Positions 36,531-47,515 of a stretch of DNA of 64,000 nt are shown piece by piece. Within the stretch, counting starts at the first letter, position 1. Every line of letters begins with the position of its first letter. Source of the stretch: Rhabditophanes sp. KR3021 (taxonomy: Eukaryota; Nematoda; Chromadorea; Rhabditida; Alloionematidae); NCBI GenBank assembly GCA_963281155.1, contig CAUJLY010000001.1, positions 4,898,001-4,962,000 of the forward strand, given 5' to 3'. The notes beneath the pieces are model-generated. The model saw nothing but the letters and a program-made list of their open reading frames with translations, did no database searches and was not told where the DNA came from. The translations under genes were made by a program, and so were the position numbers.

Positions 36531-39500
36531 TTATTTTAATCTATTCATTTGCATTTGAGGAGTTGCTGAATTAATATCTCTATATTCAACAAGAGCATGC
36601 CTATCATTATTGGGCCCGCGATTGTTTCCATAAAGACAATAACACAATTGGAGAAGAATTAATAAGAACAATGCGGCTACAACTATCAAAATTGCAGTCA
36701 AAACTTTAAATGTTATTAATTGCCTTCGCACAGAAACTTCTTCAGGTGCAAATGTTGTTGTCATATAATTTACTAATGCTGGCAAATAATTATTCCAAAA
36801 TGCAGATGCTTCAAATCTGTAATCTCTTCTTAGTGTACCTGCCGTATTAGCTGCTTCATTGAATGAATAATTGAAATCCATAAACCACTAAAGAAATAAA
36901 GTTAATATTGTATAGAATACATAAGAAAGTTATTTAATGAAATTTACTTAATTTTATGTAAAGTACTGTACTAGAAGTTTACCCTTCCAAAGTAGATATG
37001 ATATACCCAAAATGCAATAAGCTGTCCCAGAAGATATAACGCACCTAAATTAGATTGTTGATGTGCCCAAAAAGTTTCATATGGTAACAAATAATAGGGT
37101 CGAAAACGCCTGAACATACATTCATGCACTGGAAAAGTTTATTATGCGCTCGAGACAGAAAATATGGGAGATCTTAGAACGCTATCATTATTTCATTTGT
37201 ATGTATTGGAGGAACAGAAAGGCTAAGTAAATTGTAAAGTGGATTAGAAATAAGATTGATAGAAGTATTACAGAAATAGATGAAAATTTGGATCCTGATT
37301 TTGAGGAAGAACAAGCGAATGTGAATTGTAGCATTATTGAATGGAAAGTCTTTGCTGATAATGGAGTTGAAACAAATCGTGCAATTTCTAACGCTGGACA
37401 AGTTAGAAATAATATGGCCAGATATAAACACAAGCCTAATTTGGATACAAGAGGTTATTATATGCTTAATCTTCCTCTCTCAAATGGCAAAGCAAGTCCT
37501 AGACTTCACAATCTTGTCGCAACAACTTTTTATCTCAAACCCCTTAAACCTTCCTGCTGTTGATCATAAAAATAGGGATAAGTTAAATAACTTTACTTAT
37601 AAACTAAGATTTGTTACTTGTCAGGAAAATTCTTTAAATGGTTATGTCAGACCTGTTATTGAAATTGATCTTAATGACAAAAGAATTAAATTTTATTATG
37701 TAACAAGTGCACCTTAAGTCTGCCAAGTGACTGTATGTGGCTATTTTAAAAATAGAAGGTTTCACAATGGTTTCAAATACGAGTATTATGAAGAAGAAGT
37801 TCAACTCTGAATCTATTTAATATGTAATTGTAAATATTTTTTCCCACTCTAAATAATAATTACTTTTTATCTTTTTTGTAAACCTTAAAATCACATTTTT
37901 TTGAATTTTTAAATATATTCATTTTATCAAACATACATGCGCTCTAGGTTGATAAGGAATCCATTGGAATTCAGTAGGTAGATTTGGGTCTGTTACCTTA
38001 ACAAATTGTTTGACAATAGTTGAAAAGACAAAACTGGCATTTCTATCTTGCTCGATAAATGTGAAATCTTGAAATTGAAGTGGTAATAATTCTTTGGGTA
38101 AGTAAGGGAAACCAAATAATAGATAAAGATCACACTCATGCCCGCCTCCCATCCATGCTGGAAAATGATCAGACTTATTCATGTTGACTCTCGAAAAGTT
38201 ATAATTATTTACATACATGAAAACTCTCGATCCCGCCTTTGAAAACAAATCAGCCGTTTGAGTGATTGGGGTAACATAATATATATCGGAGAGTAATTCA
38301 ATAATTTTTTCACGAATCATCCATGAATTTGAATAATCAGGCCAAAATGTGTATTCAGAAATTATGGCTTCTGCAATTGCCTCTCGATTCATTGTATAAT
38401 TATGCCTGAATGCATACTCAATTGCAAATGATCGCAACCATTCGTTATCAACTTCCAGAAAATCTGTAAATTCTCCTAATTTCCTGTCTTCTATAATTGC
38501 TTCCACTCCGTCCTGTTTGTTTAAACCAATTAATAGTGGAACTGGGCTCGGAATATTCGTAGCTCCTGAAGGAGTATTAAAGTGTTAATTAGTATTAATG
38601 TGTTGAATGTTTTATATATTGTTGATAATTACGTCAAATTATGTATAGTGTCCCACAAGGATGGTAACTTAGACCACTGGTAATGCATCCATATAAATTA
38701 ATCAAAATGTCAGTGACTTTTCATCTAAGATATATTAACTGCTTTCTAATGTCTTTGAACTTTGTGCATTCAAAATATACATATTAGCTTCAAGCTATAT
38801 TATGTTTAAAGATTTTAAAACCAATTGTTCATTATTTTATACTTCAAGCGTTCAAAATATGAATATTAGGTGCGCTACTCACATTACGAGTAATGGTTTT
38901 TACATCACATTTTAATTGCTTATTGTTTTAGTTGCAAAAGGATTGCACGTAAAGATGGTGACAGTGGATGTATATTTAGAAACATCTATTGTTATGACTA
39001 TCTTCTTACACAACAAGATGAGACATATTATAATGCCGCTCTTGTGGATGGAAACCACGGTGAGCTGATAAGTATCGGCAAGTTAAAGGATCTTATATAA
39101 AAAATAATATTATTTGCTTCGGTGAACCTGAAGAATGTTCAAGTAACAATGAGGATAGTGGTGTGAATCTTAATGGCCCTGGGAGAATACAAACAGGGCT
39201 AGAAGTAGATAATAATGTAAGAACTGATCTATGGAAGAAAATGAGTGCTAGTCTCATAGGGATCGGTATGAATTTGAAAACGGCTGCAGGTTTTTTATTT
39301 GGTAATTTAGGAGGTATCGATAGTTACCAAAGCAATGGGTATAAGACTAAAATTTCATCTTACGAGTTGGTTACTAATCTTGCTTACACATGTAGTACAG
39401 ATCAATTGTCCAAGTTAGAATTTTTAGAGCTTATGGAAGAGATTAATTGCATCAGCCATTATCCTAAGGTGTCTGATGTTGTTGAGAACAATAATCAAAG

Positions 39501-41918
39501 TAAATCAACAGCAGAGCTTTTCAATTGATCAGTAATGTAACTTATATTGGAACTGCTGAAACATCTGCAACTGAGGCAGAATCTCTAAAGAAAATCGAAA
39601 AAGTCTTGATGATCATGTAAAATACAGGAATTGTAAAGATCAATTAAAGAAGCAAAAGACTTCAACAAAAAGACTAAAGCTGTTGACATCAAAAATAAGT
39701 TTGATAGAATGAATCTGGCCGAAATGCAAAAATCTGGTGCTGTATATATTCATCCATCCATTACAGAACATAAATTGAAAAAAAGTCGAAGATGCAAGAA
39801 GCATGTTTATATGGGGGCAAAACTACAGATATGAAAAAAAGAATGTCTAATCATGTTATTGATTACAACAGAGCTGATAATTTAAAGTTTTTGTTTGATA
39901 AGAAGCAAAAGGCAATGAACAGAGTCTTTCGGAATGGCAATGAAATGATTGTTTTACAGATGACTTATGCCTCAAAAAAACATGCTGAGAATGTCGAGGT
40001 AACAACAAATAGCGATTCTGGGAAACCATCTTATGAAATAGTTTCTCTAATGTTTTCTGAGAAAAATGATGAAGTTGTTAAGTTGGTCTTTCAGGACATT
40101 TTAGACGATGGCCAACCTTTCTTTTTAAGCCCAAAAATTGAACTTGAAGAGGAATCTATTTTATTTAATAATTTTTTTCCTTTTTATCAATTATGGCTTA
40201 CCTGAAGGGGCGTTTTCTAACATCCATCTAGGATGGGATCCAATAATTCTGCCATCTACTGATGGTAAAAATAAATACCTTGAATATTCAATTGGGATAG
40301 TTGCTGTGGCTTCAATAATATCCTTGGTTGATCTTGTTAGAATACAATCCCAAACTCTAAATGGAATATTGTCAACACATCCCAGATATCTTCCCAACTT
40401 GATGGTATTATTAAAGGCCAATTCGGGTTTGCCAATTGTGGTGTGATAAGATGTTACGCCACCTGATAAAGATATTGCCTGTCTAAATAAAGATTTTGAA
40501 TACATTGAAAGCATGTGTAATTGAACATCTACGCCACCGCCATCATGTCCAGCAATTGTGACAGATCTTGGGTCGCCGCCAAAAGCCGATATATAAAATT
40601 GTACCCATTCAAGTGCACAGCGCTGATCTTGAAGTCCGTAATTTCCAGTTTCTTTGTCGCCCAAAGACATAAATCCAAAAGCGCCTAGTCTATAATTTAC
40701 AGTCACCACAACTTGCCCATGCGAAGCTAATATATGTCCTAAAGTTAAATAAGTAAAAGTAAAATATAATGAAAATAAATAAAAATAAAAATTCTTTATT
40801 ATCATTTACTTACCAGGCCAATCAGATGAAGATCCCCACTGATTGTTTCCCCCATGAAAAAATACGATCACAGGATAAGATTTACCAGATTTTTTTGAAG
40901 CATCGGGAGTATAAATATTCAAATATAGACAATCTTCTGAAACCACATGTGGATACGGTGTACGAACCCTCAAAAATGGACGGCTCTTGATATCTTGTGC
41001 ACAGGAAGGTCCAAATTCAAAGGCTGTAAAAGGCTCTTCTGTTGGGAGTTGGGTTATAATTTGAGGGGATCTAAAACGACGATTTGATGTTGGTGGTTCG
41101 GCGTAAGGAACTCCCAAAAAAGAAAATATTGTAATGTTATTTTTCAATGGTAAAATATCTGGATCGGGATATAGTCTGTCTGTTGGTACTCGATCCAAAA
41201 CACTTTTGTTAGGGGTCCATGGTAAATCCTTTAACAAATGCTTTCTCCCCACTATATCGCCAATCACTAACCTAACAATAATTTCGTCAGATTTTAATCT
41301 TTGACCGGGTCGTCTGGTCGTTGTTGTTCCTAAAGGATTCCATTTAATTATATAGGAGATTAATGATTTAAGATACTTGTTCATTAATATTACGAAATCA
41401 TATCTAGTGACATAAATGTGTTTTAATTATATTTTAAAAAGACAATGATTGGTAAAGTCTTTTGTTTAACATTCATATTAGCTTCACTTATAAAGGTGTT
41501 TCATATCTCAATGAAGCTGACATTTTGACATGAAACGTGAGTGAGCAAACGCCGAAGGTGATGGGCAACATCGACGCATCGGGACAATCAAATGATGCTA
41601 TGTTTAAGAAACATCCTGAAACTGTAAAGACAATTCCAGAGATTACTCTAAACAAAATCTATTTCTCATTCAAAGATACTTTTCCATAGTATTTTGTCTC
41701 TCTTTAATAAACGTTTTTGATAATGATTAACTGCTATTTGGTATAATTCTTTTACTGTTCCTTAACATACCTAAAATTAAAATAAAATTAATATTTGGTA
41801 AGATTAGTAAACACGTTCCTAATGGATTCCATATATCGTAGGATCGAGTTCTTTCGGCAAACTGAGCATCAATAGTAGAAAATATAAGCAAAAAATATAT
41901 AAATAATTTATTGATCAT
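36531..41918 (-). CDS. Transmembrane, catalytically dead carboxylesterase-like adhesion protein (gliotactin/neuroligin type)
   Basis: Five exons: 41918..41771, 41329..40814, 40738..40202, 38565..37937, 36887..36531; all phases match; 728 residues. Signal peptide (MINKLFIYFLLIFSTIDAQ), then a complete alpha/beta-hydrolase carboxylesterase domain: FLGVPYAEPP, SEDCLYLNIYTP, FFHGGNNQWG, VTVNYRLGAFGFMS, GNYGLQDQRCALEWV, and a histidine region (GGGHECDLYLLFGFPY). The nucleophile elbow is GHDGGG instead of GxSxG, so the serine is Asp287 and hydrolysis is not expected. A TM helix (about 669-691) and a 35-residue cytoplasmic tail follow. This is the layout of neuroligin and gliotactin, including C. 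elegans GLIT-1; orthology is inferred. The first exon and its donor (GTATGT) are the least certain part. Two introns (1636 and 1049 nt) contain foreign coding relics. Confidence 0.82.
37137..37729 (+). pseudogene. Broken coding relic in the last intron of the carboxylesterase-like gene
   Basis: On the strand opposite the host gene, good-quality codons run through three frames separated by frameshifts. An opening segment is at 37137-37220 (...NMGDLRTLSLFHLY...). A long one is at about 37225-37530 (EIDENLDPDFEEEQ, NRAISNAGQVRNNMARYKHK, LDTRGYYMLNLPLS), and a third at about 37530-37717 (DKLNNFTYKLRFVTCQ, YVRPVIEIDLNDKRIKFYY). The amino-acid composition is clearly protein-like, but no host exon can use it. 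It may be the N-terminal part of the protein whose nuclease-like end lies in the neighbouring intron (38.9-40.2 kb). No family recognised. Confidence 0.5.
38573..40200 (+). mobile_element. Insertion carrying a degenerate GIY-YIG nuclease-like gene, forming an intron
   Basis: This interval nearly fills the intron between exons 3 and 4 of the host gene and is flanked by the 8-bp direct repeat CCTGAAGG (38565-38572 and 40201-40208). From about 38940 to 40199 the plus strand carries broken coding sequence. Fragments include RKDGDSGCIFRNIYCYDYLL, an open frame at 39163..39528, and 39792..40205. The last contains YGGKTTDMKKRMSNHV, preceded one frame away by KSGAVYIHPSIT; together these resemble a GIY-YIG endonuclease domain of the LEM-3/ANKLE1 sort (GIY-like strand, Y-x-G-K, Arg, His). 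Several stops and frameshifts make it a relic. No terminal inverted repeats were found. The mobile origin is inferred from the flanking repeat. Confidence 0.5.
41326..41832. repeat. 18-bp near-perfect direct repeat flanking intron 1 of the carboxylesterase-like gene
   Basis: The sequence at 41326-41343 recurs at 41815-41832 with one mismatch (GTTCCTAAAGGATTCCAT against GTTCCTAATGGATTCCAT). Read on the minus strand both encode WNPLG(T), once inside exon 1 and once right at the acceptor of exon 2, in the same frame. The 470 bp between them hold most of intron 1. Confidence 0.6.
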
Positions 41919-42877
41919 AGTTTAATAAAGGTGTATGAAGGAAAATAAGTCGGCAAAGAGCCATGAATGGTATGATTTGTGTGCTATTGCTGACAAGATA
42001 CTCGTCTAACCTCTCACAGCATCCAACTTATTTGTTGGGTACAATTGATGCGTAATCTCTGCATTGTTTGCCAACCACAATAGGTCAATAAAGGTGTAGT
42101 GTAAAAAATGATGGTTTGTTTTTATACTCAAACATTCAAAAACACGATAGCTTATTTTTATACTCCAACATTTGCAAATTGATAATTGTATTTATTACGG
42201 TCTAATACATATGGATGTAATGATTAATATTTTCTGATACATGATATCTTTCTTAGCAGATAAATTATTTGGATTGATGATAATTAAATACCCAAACAGC
42301 ATACGCATAGAATGCAACATTTGAACACTTATAAGTAAGCCAAAGCCGGAATAGAACAAATATGGAGTTACATTTTTTGTTTGAAAATGACATACAAAAT
42401 ATATTCAATAATGATTCAAAATTACCTTTAATAAATGCAAGATAATTTATCATACTGACCAATTAAAGTTAATATTTATTTTATGATCTAGTTAATAAGC
42501 ATGTAAATGATATTCTTTGGATACATAGGAGTATCAAATAAATATGTGCATTACTTGTTAATACTTGTACAATACTGTTTATATCATCTTCAAAAGTTAT
42601 AAATTAGAAGAACAAAAGGTTGTAAGAGCTATTAAATAAAAATAAGTTACTTGAACATCAGTTGAATTACTGGATAAAATATTTAAAGGATATTATTACC
42701 ATTTCTATTTGGATATTTAAGTTTTTTAAATTATGTATTTCTTTGAATTTATGATATAGGTATTAAACTAAAATAATGCACTTTTACAAAAAAGTCATTT
42801 TACTTTAAATAATAAGCATAATAGGTCTATTTCGAAAATATATCTTTCCTGCTTCATTCGTGTTTATACGCTATAGA
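41919..42877. other. Divergent intergenic region
   Basis: About 960 bp between the carboxylesterase-like gene (-) and the receptor array (+). AT-rich; the ORF at 42462..42265 (-) has no family features. Likely promoters for both sides. Confidence 0.4.
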
Positions 42878-43871
42878 ATGAAAGTAGTTGCTCCTCCAAG
42901 ATATTCACCCTTAAATCATGACTATTACTTTGCTGCTATTGAGATGCAAGTATTAAATTGTTTTGCAATAATTCCAAATTTGTATTTCATTTATCTAGCA
43001 GCATCCAGTGCAAAGTTGAAAATGAGAAATTTCTTGAAATATTCTATTATTTCTTTTTCTGCACTATACATCTCAATAAGTGTCTCTTACTTAAGCATTG
43101 GAACGTTATACTTTATTAGCTATCACGGATCTCAATATATTAATATTGAAATATGCACATTTTTAAGATCATTTCAAACAATTATTCAAAGTGCAACAGC
43201 AAATATTCCATTGATTATGTCCATAATACGGTATTTGTCAATCTTTCATAAATTCCAGTATCCAATAATTTTGGCAGCAACACTATTTTTAGTGCTGACT
43301 GGGCCTGCAACTACAGCGATAATTGCCCGATGGGTTAATTTTAACACAATATGGAAAGATGGGGACGAAATTTGTACTTATGCGAAGGAAAATCAAGCTG
43401 GAACTATATTTTTCTATTTTTATGATAGCGCTTTTTATAACTCCATAATATGCCCTATTTTTAATTGTTTCATCAGCGGTTTTATACTATACAGATTAAG
43501 AAAGAAAAATACTAAAAGAGTTGGAGAATCAGCAAGAAATAGAGCGATAGCATTAAACTTACTATGCCAATCTATTCAACCATTCTTTTGTCAATTTCCA
43601 GGATTTGTTTATTTTAAAATAAATGAAATTAGTAAGTTTTTAGAATGTTTAATTGTGCATAATTTATTTTTAAGCTTTAACTTTTTCGTACAATGTTTGG
43701 AGAATCATTGATGCGATCATTTGTATCAGTTTAACAATGAATGTTTTTTGTTCTATCGTTTTTATTAAAGAAATTCGGAAACTTGTAATTGAAGATTTAA
43801 CTTTTTTCAAGAAAAACAAGGCCGTTATCCAGAAAGAAGCAACATTATCAATTAGAGTTAACAATATTTGA
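42878..43871 (+). CDS. Serpentine receptor, first member of a tandem array
   Basis: Two exons, 42878..43631 and 43675..43871, with a 43-nt phase-1 intron; 316 residues, seven hydrophobic segments. ATG 42878 (MKVVAPPRYSPLNHDYYF) is the first ATG in frame. It aligns through its length with the gene at 45.4-46.5 kb: ICTFLRSFQTI / LCSGLRTFQAF, GDEICTYAKE / KDEICTYIRI, ARNRAIALNLLCQSIQPF / INRSVAINLICNSIEPF, VWRIIDAI / VWRLIDGM. Nematode chemoreceptor class is likely, but I could not assign it to a named Sr family. The last intron has the same position and phase in all copies of the array. Confidence 0.75.
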
Positions 43872-44160
43872 AACCTAATAAATAGTTGTTGATTTATTTG
43901 TGACATAAATAAAACAAAAAATTTACGTGCCTTTTTCTGACAATTATTTGTGATATTAAATTAATCCAATCTTTGAGGCAATGCTGCAGAATTATTTGTA
44001 TGGTTAATGAGCATATTAAGATAAATGAATAGTCTTTAATCTTTCAATTGTGCATCAAATATATAAAAAAATTGCATTTAGAATTTGCTATAATCTTTCA
44101 AAAAATCTTTTGTTCTTCTACTCTGACATATAAATACATATTGCGTACTGTTAATTGACA

Positions 44161-44982
44161 ATGGACTATAGTGTTGGAAATGGTTAAGCCGACTTAAATA
44201 GAGATTACTACTGTGCTGCTCTTCAATTCCTAATTATTCTATCGTTTTTGTACGAACTATCTTATTACATATTATTCAGATAATTTAGTTAATCTGGAAT
44301 TGTGTTCATTATTAAGAATTTTCCAACTTTTACTATGATCTTTCATTTCTTCGCCTGCTTTTGTATACAGCGTAGTAAGATATCTAATTGTCTTTTATGA
44401 TGTAGAAAAATGTTTGTTTCTTATCCTAAATTTGTTCTTATCTACAAATTCAATAACTCTATTTACATTTACTTGTATTCTTTTGAATGTTCAAGTGGCT
44501 TGGAATCCGGAAGAAATATGTACATATTTGAAAACATTCATTCCAGGTAGTTTCTTATCTAAATTTGAGACCATGTCTAATATTACACCAATATTATGTA
44601 CAATATTGAGCCTAATCACAAATTAAGTTCTAATTCTAATCTTACGGTAAATTCAATGAAGACAAACAAAGCTGTGGCTTGGAATTTAATATGCAATTGT
44701 TCAATACCTATTTTAGGGTATTACTTCATTGCACAAAGAAGTAAGTTCTTGAAATTCTTTATTAAATAATTAACTCCAGTTTTAGATGGCCAAAGTTCTT
44801 ACATTATTTGGAGAATATTGGATGCAATTACATCAGCGAGTTATACATTTGGAGTGTTGCTTTCAATTGTATTTATTAAAAAAATACGGCAAACTGTGTT
44901 CTCCAGTATTTTACGTTGCAAAAAAAGCTGCACCAATAAATCGAACTGTCGTTTGAACAAAAAGTTTAACAACAAATATTAA
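44161..44982 (+). pseudogene. Serpentine receptor pseudogene in the same array
   Basis: The sequence starts with ATG 44161 and DLNRDYYCAALQFLIIL, matching SPLNHDYYFAAIEMQV of the upstream gene, but has an in-frame TAA after eight codons. Later homologous blocks are VNLELCSLLRIFQ, a 70-codon open frame from 44414 containing WNPEEICTYLKTFIPG, AVAWNLICNCSIPILG, and a final exon (IIWRILDAITSASYTFG) reached across a GTAAGT...TTTTAG intron at the conserved position. Several frames are needed, and the TM1-TM3 region has lost roughly 100 bp. It is therefore a recently decayed paralogue between two intact ones. Confidence 0.8.
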
Positions 44983-45417
44983 TCATCAGAAGCGTTTAAA
45001 ATGATTGAATAATTTAAAAATATTTATATGTACTCTTAATATTATATAAATAACCCTATTATTTCCTTTCCAGAATATAAATTAATAATTTAGGTAATCA
45101 AAAATGAGTAAGTTTGATATTTAATTATGAAGATATAAATTTAATTGCAACATAATTCATTCATTATCTTAAGTGAAGTGCCCTAATCTGACAATTATAC
45201 ATAATTCTAAAATTATTTAACGGAATGATGTTATTAGATGACACAAATGTAATGATAAACTGTACTAACCTTTTAAAACATCCTAACACTTTTAAAATTC
45301 ACAACACTTCAATTATTTATATCAATTTAAATGTCCTGGGAAGGAAAAAACATATTATGAACAAAAAGTTACTATATAAGGTCGATTTTTTCAAGTTATT
45401 AATAATAATTCTATATA
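44983..45417. other. Intergenic spacer within the receptor array
   Basis: About 435 bp, AT-rich. The short ORF at 45225 shows no similarity to the flanking receptors and is not supported. Confidence 0.4.
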
Positions 45418-46499
45418 ATGAACGATTCTCAAGTAATTAACTACCAATGGGCTCCTTTAAGCACGGAATTCTTTTTTGCCTCAATGCAGATTTCAATATT
45501 TCTTCCATTTTTTCTGTCCCCAAACTTTTATTTTTTGTATCTCGCTTGTACCAATGAAACGATAAAAGAGCGAACGTTACTAAGAAATGCAATGATTTTG
45601 TTCCCATGCTTAATTTTGACAACAGGGTAACGTTTATATCCTGTAACAAAACCTTAATATCTTTGACACTTTTCAGCTTTGTTACGTTGACAATCCAAGC
45701 GCTATACCTATCAACATATTTTTCTGGTAGTCTAATGAACGTTGAATTGTGTTCAGGTCTGAGAACTTTCCAAGCTTTTTTGAGAGCATTAGTAGCTAGT
45801 GCGCCATTTATATTCAGTATTTTTAGATACATGAGAGTCTTTCATAGGAACAGATTTGATTTTTTGTTGGTTCTAATTATTACATTTTTTTTAAATGGCA
45901 TAACTCTTGTTTCTGTTATTGTAAACTTTTTTAATCAAAAATTCGGAATGGTATTAAAAGACGAAATTTGTACTTACATTCGTATATTTAAAACCAGTGC
46001 ACTTGCTACATCTGTTGAAGTTCTTGCGTTCTCTGTACCACTTTGCTGCCCGGTTTTTGGAATAATAGTCAATATTTTATTTCTATACCGATTAAACAAG
46101 CAAATTTCTCCTTCTGGGGCAGTAAACAATGCCAAAAAAATAAACCGTAGTGTGGCAATTAATTTGATCTGTAACTCAATCGAACCTTTCCTGGCGCAAG
46201 TAAATTAAACGTTTATTTTATCTTCATTTCACAAAATTTACAATTTTAGGTGCCATCAACGTGCTATTATCTTCTGACTGAACAAAGTAAGGTTCTTCCA
46301 TTGTGAATACATAATTATGATATTTGTAGATACCAAGAGCTCATTTATTGTTTGGAGATTAATTGATGGCATGACTTGTTTCAGTTACGCATTCGGGACA
46401 ATTGCTTCCATTATTTTTATTGAAGATATAAGAATAATATTTTTATCCCATCAAAGAGTAATTTTGCAATTCATAGCAAATCTTTTCAAAAAAAAATAA
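45418..46499 (+). CDS. Serpentine receptor, second intact member of the tandem array
   Basis: Four exons: 45418..45626, 45677..46199, 46250..46286, 46330..46499; introns of 50, 50 and 43 nt; 312 residues; all phases match. Seven hydrophobic segments. N-terminus MNDSQVINYQWAPLSTEFFF; conserved blocks shared with the neighbours include LCSGLRTFQAF, DEICTYIRIF, NRSVAINLICNSIEPF and VWRLIDGM. The third exon is only 37 nt. The last intron is at the same place and phase as in the gene at 42.9 kb, while the first two introns are absent there, so introns were gained or lost within the family after duplication. Expected to be a chemosensory GPCR. Confidence 0.78.
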
Positions 46500-46949
46500 T
46501 TTGTGATTAATAATCCATTTTGTAATTAATAATTATTATACCTTTGGTAATCTCTATAGAACACTCCTCTCACTTAAAAAATATACTAAATATGTATATG
46601 ATAAAGTTAATCACATACCAGAAGAGAGAATTCATCTTCAATCAAGTGTTAACAAATATTTTGAAACAATTATATTATAAACTAAGAAATAGAAAATTGT
46701 ATATCAATAGGAAGTATTAGATCTAAGAAGACCACATTATGTACCTAATAAAGAAAATGTGATAAAAGCAATATACATGTGTCTGTATATATTATGGAAA
46801 AGACTAAATTCATTCCAATTTGTCATAGTCTGAAATAGTTAATTCATCCTGTATTGGATTTTTTAAATACTTTTACTACCGTGATTTGTAGCGCGCTTTC
46901 TATTTATTTTGTAATTATTAAAATGAGAACAATCTTTGTAATGGATATT

Positions 46950-47515
46950 TGGTGTGTATAATTTTTCAATTTACAACCAGTTTAGCTTATGCAATCTTCA
47001 ATGCCGTATGGCGATTAGAAGTGTCAGTTTCAGGTACTTAATTTGTTGCTATTTTGATATCACCATGATTGCAGCCGTTGTTGTCCTCCGATACTTTTAT
47101 ATTTGCGAAAAATGGGTTTATCATTTAAACATTCTTTAGTGGCTGTTCTCATTGCATTAATTGGATCTTTTATTTTGAGTATTCTAGCTTGGGTGTGTTT
47201 TAGTAATAATTTGGTTTACAAGAACAGTTTAATTAATGGATAAGAAAATGTATTCGTTAAAGAAAAGTGTATCAGCTTCGCAATTAAAGCCATACATTTT
47301 CAATTTCCTTATTCATACTAACAGCTTTTAGACTGATGGTATTTAATTTCCCTGCTTATTATATGTCTAATTGCATAACAATTAATTACACAGTACTAAT
47401 AGCAACTCCAAAAGTATAATTTTTCATGAAGTTTTATCCAAAAGATATGCCCCCAAAACAAAACGTATTAATTGTCAAAAAACTATTTGTAAATTTAAAA
47501 AGATTTTAACTCAAA
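46950..47515 (+). pseudogene. Possible receptor relic
   Basis: Hydrophobic fragments in different frames: 46954..47139 (FRYLICCYFDITMIAAVVVL followed by RYFYICEKWVYHL, like a TM3 with its R-Y-x-x-I end), then ALIGSFILSILAWVCF, and VFNFPAYYMSNC. The order fits a decayed 7TM receptor, but no long alignment to the array members is visible and stops are frequent. Confidence 0.25.

Noticed and set aside
38565..40208. Terminal inverted repeats at the ends of the GIY-YIG insertion
   Set aside because: I compared the two ends on both strands and found no convincing inverted repeat, so I do not assign it to a DNA-transposon superfamily.
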